DNA of 64,000 nt from Hirschia sp964351655 (GTDB lineage: Bacteria > Pseudomonadota > Alphaproteobacteria > Caulobacterales > Hyphomonadaceae). Numbering within the stretch: the stretch's first letter is position 1; each line of letters starts with the position of its first letter. Location: assembly GCA_964351655.1 (NCBI GenBank), contig CAYGPD010000006.1, positions 44,079 through 108,078 of the forward strand. Direction: 5' to 3'. The translations under genes and the position numbers were made by a program. The notes beneath the pieces are model-generated. The model worked only from the letters and a program-made list of their open reading frames with translations. It was not told where the DNA came from and ran no database searches. This document shows, piece by piece, positions 27,490 through 34,396 of this stretch.

Positions 27490-27567
27490 AGCTCTGCTTT
27501 TTGATGACTTGAATTGGCATGACAAATTGGTATATCATGTTAAATATAAGAGTCGAAAAGCAGAGCT
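27490..27567. repeat. 12-bp inverted repeat enclosing a candidate operator
   Basis: AGCTCTGCTTTT (27490-27501) and AAAAGCAGAGCT (27556-27567) are perfect inverted copies separated by 54 bases. They lie between the TonB receptor and the second GntR gene, and the loop contains AAATTGGTAT (27524-27533) and a related GAATTGGCAT (27511). It may be a terminator for the receptor, an attenuator, or part of the operator. Confidence 0.5.
27524..27533 (+). promoter_or_regulatory. Operator candidate AAATTGGTAT upstream of the second GntR gene
   Basis: AAATTGGTAT here is identical to the minus-strand element at 24220-24229. GAATTGGCAT 13 bases upstream (27511) is a second near copy. The site is about 65 bp before the regulator start at 27596, so autoregulation is likely. 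Confidence 0.4.
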
Positions 27568-27595
27568 CTCTGGAAATATGGCAGATTTTGAATAA

Positions 27596-28351
27596 ATGGC
27601 TGATCAAAGATTATATAATAAAGTCGCGAATGAAATTCTGAAAATGATCGATTCCGGCATGTACCCGACCGGCACGCGATTGCCAGGTGAACGTGAACTT
27701 GCAACAAAATTCAACGTAAGCCGAGTCGTTATTCGTGAAGCTGAAATTTCACTTGAAGCTGTGGGAAGAGTTGAAATTAAAGTTGGTTCAGGTGTCTATG
27801 TCACTGAACCAGATAAGTCTCGTTTCGCAAATCAAAACCTTCCAACTGTAAGTGCATTTGAACTTACACAAACACGTCTACTATTTGAATCAGAGTGTGC
27901 CGCGCTCGCAGCCACAATGATCACAGACGAACAACTCGCACAATTGGAAGATACCATCGTAAAAATGGGCGAATCCAGTGGAAAATCAGCCGATGGTGAA
28001 CAGGCTGACCGCGACTTCCATCACATCATCACGCAAGCTACTCGCAATGCAGCGAACGAATTTTTTATCGAACATTTGTGGCGTATGCGTACAGAAATTG
28101 AGGGCGTGAAAAAAGTATACGCCGCAGTGTGTGTCGAGGATTCGAGCCACCGCGTAAAAGAACATGTTGATATTCTCAACGCCCTTAAATCACGCGATCC
28201 CGAAAAAGCACGCAGCACAATGCGCGAGCACTTCTCCCGCCTACTAGAAGCACTTCTCGATGCGTCAGAACAACAAGCTATAGAAGAAGCTAGACGCCGA
28301 TCTACTGTTGATCGTGAGCAATTCCTTAAATCAGCGTTGCACCAGCACTAG
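27596..28351 (+). CDS. GntR-family regulator, FCD subfamily, likely alginate-pathway regulator
   Basis: A 251-residue regulator. Residues about 5-72 are the winged helix (YNKVANEILKMIDSGMYPTG, then PGERELATKFNVSRVVIREA), and the rest is an FCD domain with a likely metal site (RDFHHIITQ and HVDILNAL histidines). It is of usual length for FadR-type proteins. It lies directly downstream of the TonB receptor at 24446 and near the alginate lyase operon, and the AAATTGGTAT motif occurs upstream of both. In related bacteria FCD GntR proteins control alginate or hexuronate genes, sensing keto-deoxy sugar acids. That role is inferred here. Confidence 0.87.
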   Translation: MADQRLYNKVANEILKMIDSGMYPTGTRLPGERELATKFNVSRVVIREAEISLEAVGRVEIKVGSGVYVTEPDKSRFANQNLPTVSAFELTQTRLLFESECAALAATMITDEQLAQLEDTIVKMGESSGKSADGEQADRDFHHIITQATRNAANEFFIEHLWRMRTEIEGVKKVYAAVCVEDSSHRVKEHVDILNALKSRDPEKARSTMREHFSRLLEALLDASEQQAIEEARRRSTVDREQFLKSALHQH

Positions 28352-28370
28352 ATTTTATAATCGGCACAAT

Positions 28371-28408
28371 AAAGAGAGGCAAAGCGATTAATGGCTTTAC
28401 CTCTCTTT
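28371..28408. terminator. Bidirectional terminator between convergent genes
   Basis: AAAGAGAGG-CAAAGC and GGCTTTA-CCTCTCTTT form a long near-perfect stem with A- and T-rich ends. It separates the GntR gene (plus) from the glutathione transferase gene (minus) and can serve both. Confidence 0.75.
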
Positions 28409-28423
28409 GTAGTCATAATTCAT

Positions 28424-29263
28424 TTAAATGTCGCTTGCATCATGGCGTTCCGCCACCTGTCCAGCCTCATCTCCCCAAACGCGGTTCACTTTCACACCAC
28501 GCTTTACCGCAGGACGATTATCAATTTCCTCTGCCCAGCAGATGACATTCTTGTACTCATGTACAGCTAAGAATTCTGCGGCTTCGTAGAGTTTACCGAG
28601 GACAAGATTTCCATACCACGGCCAAATGGCGATATCGGCTATAGTGTATTCATCGCCCGCGACGTATTTATTTTTACCCAGCGCTTTGTCCAACACGTCT
28701 AGCTGACGCTTCGTCTCCATTGTGAAGCGGTTGATTGGGTATTCAAATTTTTCGGGTGCATACGCATAGAAATGGCCAAAGCCACCTCCTAGATATGGCG
28801 CAGATCCCATCTGCCAAAATAGCCAATTCATCGTCTCAGTGCGCGCTGTCGCATCTTTAGGAATAAGCGCATCAAACTTTTCAGCTAGATAAAAAAGAAT
28901 AGATCCCGATTCAAACACCCGCGTCGGCGAAGTTGTAGAATGATCCATCAAAGCTGGAATTTTCGAATTTGGATTGGCTGCGACAAAGCCAGAAGTAAAC
29001 TGATCACCCTCTGTAATACGAATAAGCCACGCATCATATTCAGCACCCTTGTGGCGCAGTGCCAGCAGCTCCTCAAGCATGACCGTCACCTTCACCCCAT
29101 TTGGTGTTGCCATTGAATATAATTGCAAAGGATGCTTACCAACGGGCAAATCTTTTTCACTGGTGGAACCAGAAATAGGCCGATTAATATTGGCAAATTT
29201 GCCGCCATTCCCCTGCTCCCATTTCCAAACTTTCGGCGGGGTAAATACGTCACTCTTCGTCAT
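28424..29263 (-). CDS. yghU: YghU-like glutathione S-transferase / disulfide-bond oxidoreductase
   Basis: A 279-residue cytoplasmic protein very similar along its length to E. coli YghU (288 residues). Shared segments include GKFANINRPISG, LPVGKHPLQLYS, VMLEELLAL, EYDAWLIRI, NPNSKIPAL, FESGSILFYLAEKF, MNWLFWQMGSAPYLGGGFGH, DEYTIADIAIWPW and NRPAVKRG, and the C-terminal ERHDASD. The N-terminal thioredoxin-like domain spans about 40-130 and the helical domain about 135-260. YghU binds two glutathiones and has disulfide-bond reductase and peroxidase activity. It appears unrelated to the sugar island. It diverges from the novel membrane operon at 29441. Confidence 0.93.
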   Translation of the reverse strand: MTKSDVFTPPKVWKWEQGNGGKFANINRPISGSTSEKDLPVGKHPLQLYSMATPNGVKVTVMLEELLALRHKGAEYDAWLIRITEGDQFTSGFVAANPNSKIPALMDHSTTSPTRVFESGSILFYLAEKFDALIPKDATARTETMNWLFWQMGSAPYLGGGFGHFYAYAPEKFEYPINRFTMETKRQLDVLDKALGKNKYVAGDEYTIADIAIWPWYGNLVLGKLYEAAEFLAVHEYKNVICWAEEIDNRPAVKRGVKVNRVWGDEAGQVAERHDASDI

Positions 29264-29440
29264 TGCTATGATATCCTGATATATCTTTATTGAAACTTAT
29301 AGATCGATCTTAATTTATTATTTTCAACGCCCTGCCCGTTATTTTCTATTAACAACAAGTAAATACGTGCCTATACAAGTAATCTTGATTCAGGTTTCTG
29401 GAAAATTACTCTTGGAATATCTGCGGGCTGGGGAATAACG

Positions 29441-30877
29441 ATGGATAAGTTTTCGATAAACGATACCACTATCTTTAACTCAATCGATGCCAGTCGTATG
29501 GCAGAAAAAAAAGACCTCGCGAATAAAGGGCGAATTCAAGGAGAGAAAAACCTCCCCCCCTCAACCGCTAAAATTCCCGATGAAACTGAAGCCGATATAA
29601 TTCAAGAAACCTCATCGATACGTTCGAATACGGTTCAAAGTATTCAACTCAGTCTACAATCTCTAAATAAGCTTATTTCTAAAGAACGTGCCAATATTGG
29701 TACGCGGGTGCTCGATACAGATATTACACCTATTGTGACGAAACTTGAGCAAAGAGCCAATCTTGATTTAATCGCAATTAGCGACACTGAAACGAAACTC
29801 AAAGAACAACAAATTTACTTCAAAGAATGGCGTGCCCGCCGAAATCTTAAGCGGCCCGCCGAAGAATCCAAATCCGCACTTTCATTTTTTGCTGACCTCT
29901 TTTTATTAGCAATAGCGGAAGGTGGATTGAATTTATTCTTTTTTATGGAAAACAATGAATTAGGTATGCTGGGTGCCTTCGTAGAGGCATTCCTGATAGC
30001 TGGGGCCAACATCTTGGTATGTGTGGTATTTGGTTTTGTACTTTTGAAACGTATGAATAGCGTCTTTATACTCAATAAGCTTCTGGGCTTTTTCTCAGCT
30101 TTAGTTCTTTTGCTATCCCTACCGATCATTCATACCATCATCGGTTTCTATCGTATCGCGCGTCAAAGTTTACCAAACTCTGCTGATGAAATAGCATCCC
30201 ACACCGAAATTTGGACCGCTATTCAATGGGCAGTACATGGCGAGTTTGATCGATTAGATGAGATGAGCATAATCATGTGTGCGATTGGCGTCATACTCGG
30301 CGCATACGCAGCCCGTAAGGGGTATGAGTTTGGGGACAGATACCCTGACTACACAAAAAATTACTGGAGTTTTGAAGACCGAAGACTCGATTATATTGAC
30401 CATTTAGATGAGATTCATGGAGATATGCTTGAATTCCAATCAGCAGCAAGCAGCGGTATTCGCATTTTCTTCTCCAACCTTCAAAATTCTCTCTCTTCGT
30501 TGGAAAACTACCAATCGCGCAAAACTGAACTAAAAATAAGCCTCAAAAATTATGAGCAGCATTTAACAGATACAACTCGTAAATTGCTCGCCGAATATCG
30601 TGGTGCAAATATATCCTCACGTACCACACCTCCCCCAGAAACTTTCAACATAGAGTTCAATTTCGACAATCCACTTTTCGATGGCGATCAATTGTGCATG
30701 CCCGAGCTCGCAGAACAACTCGATAAGAATAAAGAACATGAGAGTGAAGCTCGTATAGCTGCCGACATTGCGCGTCACGCTGCACAAGAACTTCAAAACC
30801 GTATCACAATAGCAATTGAAGCGGCGAACCGAGTCGTGAATGCAGGCCGCAATCTACGTGAGGAGCACACGTCATGA
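29441..30877 (+). CDS. Unknown polytopic membrane protein with coiled-coil ends (first gene of a motor-like operon)
   Basis: A 478-residue protein of no family I recognise. Residues 1-140 are hydrophilic and helix-prone, with no signal peptide. Four membrane segments follow at about 146-168, 176-202, 213-237 and 275-292. The C-terminal 180 residues are soluble: an aromatic-charged stretch (GYEFGDRYPDYTKNYWSFED), a long helical part (330-400) and another helix (425-478). GGGGAATAACG before the ATG supports the start. The last four bases overlap the vWA-like gene, so the two are coupled. With its large cytoplasmic or periplasmic helical ends it could be a scaffold for the MotA/ExbB-like and ExbD-like proteins encoded after it. 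That role is inference from the operon only. Confidence 0.75.
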   Translation: MDKFSINDTTIFNSIDASRMAEKKDLANKGRIQGEKNLPPSTAKIPDETEADIIQETSSIRSNTVQSIQLSLQSLNKLISKERANIGTRVLDTDITPIVTKLEQRANLDLIAISDTETKLKEQQIYFKEWRARRNLKRPAEESKSALSFFADLFLLAIAEGGLNLFFFMENNELGMLGAFVEAFLIAGANILVCVVFGFVLLKRMNSVFILNKLLGFFSALVLLLSLPIIHTIIGFYRIARQSLPNSADEIASHTEIWTAIQWAVHGEFDRLDEMSIIMCAIGVILGAYAARKGYEFGDRYPDYTKNYWSFEDRRLDYIDHLDEIHGDMLEFQSAASSGIRIFFSNLQNSLSSLENYQSRKTELKISLKNYEQHLTDTTRKLLAEYRGANISSRTTPPPETFNIEFNFDNPLFDGDQLCMPELAEQLDKNKEHESEARIAADIARHAAQELQNRITIAIEAANRVVNAGRNLREEHTS

Positions 30878-31698
30878 GCCGCAGAAACAGTAACCGTCGC
30901 AGCAGTAGAAATCGCAGAAAGAACGGAACCGATATACAAGCTCTGGTAAAAATGGCTCTTGGTATTGTGATCTTAGGCGGACTGTTCACAAGTTTGTTCA
31001 TCGTCAAAGGTAAAACTGATGCAATCGATCCAGTATCATTTTGTCAAAGAGCTGGCCCTGCCGAAGTTCATATAGTGCTATTGGATGCATCCGATACAAT
31101 GGATGGCGTTCAAGCCGAACGTGTTAAAGCAACCATTTTCAAATCCGCAAAAGCCTCTTCTCCGGGCTCCCGGTTGGATATCTATGTCGCTGACACTCCC
31201 GATGGACGGCTTGCCGAGCCGGTATTCTCGAAATGCAACCCTGGTGAGCCCGACAAATTTGCTGCTGCCTATTCAGATGCAAAAGCGCAACGTGAGAGTT
31301 TTGAAACAGAGTTTTTATATGCGATTGAAGAAACACTTTCCACACTCCTGAATGCCAAAGCCGCCCCCACATCTCCTATAATTGAATCTATCCGTTCTGC
31401 GGCAGCTAAATCGCTATCTCGATTGGATGACGACACACCTGTTCATATCACTATCGTTTCCGACATGGTGCAGAATTCACCGCTTCTAAAACAGCATATC
31501 AATCAAACAGATTTTGAGACATTTAAAGCTGGCGTTGAATGGCCCAATGCACTTTCCGATTTACATAACGCAAGAATACACATCGTCTATCTCGCGCGCA
31601 GTCAATACCGAGCAATTCAAGGGCGTGCACATCAGGCATGGTGGGAAGCCTATTTCGACGCAGTTCATGGTCGTCTCACAGGCATAGATTCAATCTGA
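30874..31698 (+). CDS. Membrane-anchored vWA-like protein
   Basis: A 274-residue protein with an Arg/Asn/Ser-rich basic N-terminus (RRNSNRRSSRNRRKN), one membrane segment at about 22-45 and an extracytoplasmic domain. EVHIVLLDASDTMDG at 64-78 resembles strand 1 and the metal-site loop of von Willebrand A domains, but reads DASDT where the classical MIDAS is D-x-S-x-S. VHITIVSDMVQNS near 190 resembles the strand-4 VxIxxSD segment. Domain length (about 200) is right for vWA. Such domains bind partner proteins, often through a metal ion. It overlaps the preceding gene by ATGA and is 25 bp before the MotA/ExbB-like gene. I regard vWA-like as likely, not proved. Confidence 0.7.
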   Translation: MSRRNSNRRSSRNRRKNGTDIQALVKMALGIVILGGLFTSLFIVKGKTDAIDPVSFCQRAGPAEVHIVLLDASDTMDGVQAERVKATIFKSAKASSPGSRLDIYVADTPDGRLAEPVFSKCNPGEPDKFAAAYSDAKAQRESFETEFLYAIEETLSTLLNAKAAPTSPIIESIRSAAAKSLSRLDDDTPVHITIVSDMVQNSPLLKQHINQTDFETFKAGVEWPNALSDLHNARIHIVYLARSQYRAIQGRAHQAWWEAYFDAVHGRLTGIDSI

Positions 31699-31723
31699 AT
31701 ATTACGGGGGGGAGCCTGTTAAA

Positions 31724-32965
31724 ATGGAAAATGAAAAACCACCTTCAAAAGATGATCCAGAAGCGCTTTCAATGGAAGACTCGGCACAAGAGCCGTTGGA
31801 CAATTCCAATTCAAAAACCGATGACATGCCACAGTCTTCAGATGCATCAACCAAGCTGGCTTCAGACGCTGAAGAACAAATTGAAGTTGAGAAATTCGAT
31901 GAGGAAAGCCCCTCTTCAGAAAAAACAACGACAACCAATACGGCTGCGTCTCCTCTTCCCTTAGGTATCTCTGGGAAAAATTCGATTCATTTGCCCAATG
32001 CCCAAGCACCACGTACTCGTTTAAGTGATAACGCTGAAAAAATAGTCTATTTCTTTGTTTTGCTCGTTGGCAGCACCATAATTTTAATCGGCAAGTCAAT
32101 GGGCTGGTTATCTCCTTGGCCAGCAGCCGTTTTCGCAGTCGTTTGTATAACTGGCTATGGGATGTTCGCTTGGGTTTCACAGCGCGAAAACCCAGTCAGA
32201 GCCGACCGGCTAGGAGATAACTGCTACTATCTTGGCCTCGTATACACTCTTGCTTCATTGATAGCGTCTCTTATCGCCATAAACCACGGCGCGGATGTCA
32301 ATACATTGCTCGGGAATTTCGGTGTTGCATTAGTCTCTACTGCCGCTGGAATTGTGGCTCGTCTAATAATGATTCAGTTAAAATCAGAAACTGATGACAT
32401 AGACAAACGGGCACGTATTGCATTGGGAGAAACTGCACAGCTTATGCAATCAGATTTGCTCTCGGCTGCAGCCACTTTTAGACACCTCATGCTCGACGCA
32501 CAAGAAACGTTTAAATTATCAGTAGAAAGCACGAGTAAGAATATTAACGAAGCCAGTAAGATTTCTCACCAACTCAATCAACTTGATCTTTCACCCGAAC
32601 GAATGAGCAATAGTCTGATCGGCATCGTACAAAATTTAGAAAAAGCATCACTTTCAATCGTTGATGCAGGCGCAAAACTCCAAGCGCAATCTGAAACAGT
32701 CATAAGTGCGGCTAGCGCAGTAGAGCGCGCAGAGAATAGCATGACCCACATACATGAAGTGCTTGGCCAAATTTCTACAACGCTTGATCAACATAGATTG
32801 ACCACTGAACAAGCTTTAAAAACGATTGAATCTCAATCAGAGTGGACCGAAACACACGCTCGAAAAATGGAGCAAAATGCAGAAGAGGCGCGGCTAGCAA
32901 CAGTCAAAGTTTACAGTGCAATGGGAGATTTAGCCAACACAGTTATAAAGCGTGTTCAAAAATGA
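31724..32965 (+). CDS. MotA/TolQ/ExbB-like membrane protein with long coiled-coil tail
   Basis: A 413-residue protein. The first 100 residues are acidic, Ser/Thr-rich and disordered-looking. Four membrane segments follow at about 106-124, 131-152, 168-186 and 194-217. The last two, GLVYTLASLIASL and LLGNFGVALVSTAAGIVARL, match the pore helices of MotA/ExbB/TolQ proteins, including a Thr in each (about 175 and 206) at positions where ExbB has conserved threonines. Residues about 225-405 are a long amphipathic helix or coiled coil, a feature reported for ZorA-type tails. A strong ribosome-binding site (GGGGGGAG) precedes the ATG. It overlaps the next gene, an ExbD/MotB-like protein, by ATGA, which is how such channel pairs are usually encoded. 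Confidence 0.72.
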   Translation: MENEKPPSKDDPEALSMEDSAQEPLDNSNSKTDDMPQSSDASTKLASDAEEQIEVEKFDEESPSSEKTTTTNTAASPLPLGISGKNSIHLPNAQAPRTRLSDNAEKIVYFFVLLVGSTIILIGKSMGWLSPWPAAVFAVVCITGYGMFAWVSQRENPVRADRLGDNCYYLGLVYTLASLIASLIAINHGADVNTLLGNFGVALVSTAAGIVARLIMIQLKSETDDIDKRARIALGETAQLMQSDLLSAAATFRHLMLDAQETFKLSVESTSKNINEASKISHQLNQLDLSPERMSNSLIGIVQNLEKASLSIVDAGAKLQAQSETVISAASAVERAENSMTHIHEVLGQISTTLDQHRLTTEQALKTIESQSEWTETHARKMEQNAEEARLATVKVYSAMGDLANTVIKRVQK

Positions 32966-33888
32966 ACTCAGACACTGACATCTTCGCCCATAGAAGAGGC
33001 CTCATGCTTGGGTTGACCCTCGCTGAAGTACTTATGCTTGTGTTATTTATACTTCTGTTGACCTACACTGCAATTCTGGGAAAAAAGACAGAAGAGTTGA
33101 AAGAGAAAAACGCAGAGATTGCAGAATTAGAACTGTCATCAAAAGAACTTCAAATCCAACTGGACCTTGGTATTTCCAGCTTGATGGCGGCTATTAATTT
33201 ACCCAACCTCCCAATATCGGATGAGAATGACCTAACCGCGCGATTGCGAGAAGCGACTCTGGCGATGGGCACTATTACACATAAAAACAATCAATACTCA
33301 CGCCTTATAGCATCCCCCGAACGAGCAGATACTTTAGCAAAAGCACTCGAAGAAATCGGCCCATTACAAAACGCAGACGAAATTCTCAGCTCTTGGATAG
33401 AAGACAATGCAATCGCAGATTCCCCACTTGGTATTGCGGAGAATAATAACCCTCCCCCCGTGGAAACCTTAGAAGATGCCCTTCAGGTGATCGAACGGTT
33501 AGAAAATCAATTGGATTTCCATGACAAACGCATGCTGCAAGCAGGCAATGGGTTAACATTTCCGCCTTGTTGGGCAAACAACGGAAAACCTGTTTATATC
33601 TACGACGCACTTCTACAGGATGAAGGCCTCACTCTCCAAGCTTCAGATGACCGCACCGGACAAGACCTGAGTGGATTAAAGCAAAATGGTGCAGAACCGG
33701 CCCTGAATACGCTAATAACACTTCCCAACTTCATTTCTCATACAGAAGGAATGTTTGAATGGAGTGTACAGGCACGTTGCCGCTTTTATGTCCGTATCCG
33801 TGATGGTACCAGCGCAGACAACAAATTGGGCTATAAACAAGCGCGTAGAACTGTTGAACAACACTTTTATATCTACGACGCCAAATAG
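32962..33888 (+). CDS. MotB/ExbD-like single-pass membrane protein with unknown periplasmic domain
   Basis: A 308-residue protein from the ATG overlapping the previous stop (ATGA at 32962-32965). One N-terminal membrane helix, LGLTLAEVLMLVLFILLLTY at about 16-36, aligns with the ExbD helix IDVMLVLLIIF, with Glu22 at the position of the proton-carrying Asp of ExbD, TolR and MotB. A coiled coil (40-62) follows, then a helical region and a C-terminal domain (about 215-308) with PPCWANNGKPVYIYDALLQD and CRFYVRIRDGTS; this is not the OmpA-type peptidoglycan-binding fold expected in MotB or ZorB. The overlap with the MotA/ExbB-like gene and the acidic helix residue support a channel pair. Its target is unknown. 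Confidence 0.7.
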   Translation: MNSDTDIFAHRRGLMLGLTLAEVLMLVLFILLLTYTAILGKKTEELKEKNAEIAELELSSKELQIQLDLGISSLMAAINLPNLPISDENDLTARLREATLAMGTITHKNNQYSRLIASPERADTLAKALEEIGPLQNADEILSSWIEDNAIADSPLGIAENNNPPPVETLEDALQVIERLENQLDFHDKRMLQAGNGLTFPPCWANNGKPVYIYDALLQDEGLTLQASDDRTGQDLSGLKQNGAEPALNTLITLPNFISHTEGMFEWSVQARCRFYVRIRDGTSADNKLGYKQARRTVEQHFYIYDAK

Positions 33889-33916
33889 CTCGAGACCATA
33901 TTCTGGATAGTAATAA

Positions 33917-34216
33917 ATGAGTTTAGCTGTCGAATTAGATCACAAAATTATACAGATGCGTGCAGCTGTAATTAACGCAATATGCAAAAAAAGACGCCTT
34001 CACCCCATGACTGAACGCGTTGAAAGCCTTCTGCTGGATGACCTTACCAACACTCAAATATTCAAAATAATTTTGCGCGAACAACCTTGGTACATAAAAC
34101 TAAGACTCAACTTTCTAATAATAGTCAAAGTCCTGTATGTTGCGTTGGCATGCAGCTTAATCGGATGTGCTTTTTATCGCTTTTATCAATTGATAAACGT
34201 CTTAGATTTTAAATAA
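33917..34216 (+). CDS. Small C-terminally membrane-anchored protein, unknown
   Basis: A 99-residue protein 28 bp after the ExbD-like gene and last in the operon. Residues 1-70 are helical and basic-rich (KIIQMRAAVINAICKKRRL, MTERVESLLLDDL) with no signal peptide, followed by a single membrane helix at about 71-90 (LIIVKVLYVALACSLIGCAF). I do not recognise a family. The tail-anchor topology puts most of it in the cytoplasm, where it might regulate or cap the channel complex. Spacing supports co-transcription. Confidence 0.6.
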   Translation: MSLAVELDHKIIQMRAAVINAICKKRRLHPMTERVESLLLDDLTNTQIFKIILREQPWYIKLRLNFLIIVKVLYVALACSLIGCAFYRFYQLINVLDFK

Positions 34217-34396
34217 AATTGACTCTGAAGCATCTCATTGCGCACTTCTTAGAACTAAACATTTGCCCCCCATAATTGTTGGTACCAGTATCGAGACAAT
34301 TATAGGTGATTCAGATGCGTCCCACCCACGAAGCGCCAACCCTCCACCGTGAAACCTCATCGTCTACAAGTCACATCCTGCGCCCCAGCAGATCTG
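34217..34396. other. Short gap with inverted repeat at the end of the motor-like operon
   Basis: No gene seen. The arms ATAATTGT (34272-34279) and ACAATTAT (34296-34303) form a perfect 8-bp inverted repeat with a 16-base loop, possibly a weak terminator. CCAGCAG/CTGCTGG (34385-34408) spans the stop codon of the RND gene. Confidence 0.4.

Noticed and set aside
29441..34216. Classical Zorya defence system
   Set aside because: The channel pair is ZorAB-like in general form, but there is no ZorC, ZorD helicase or ZorE nuclease, and the second subunit lacks an OmpA-type domain.
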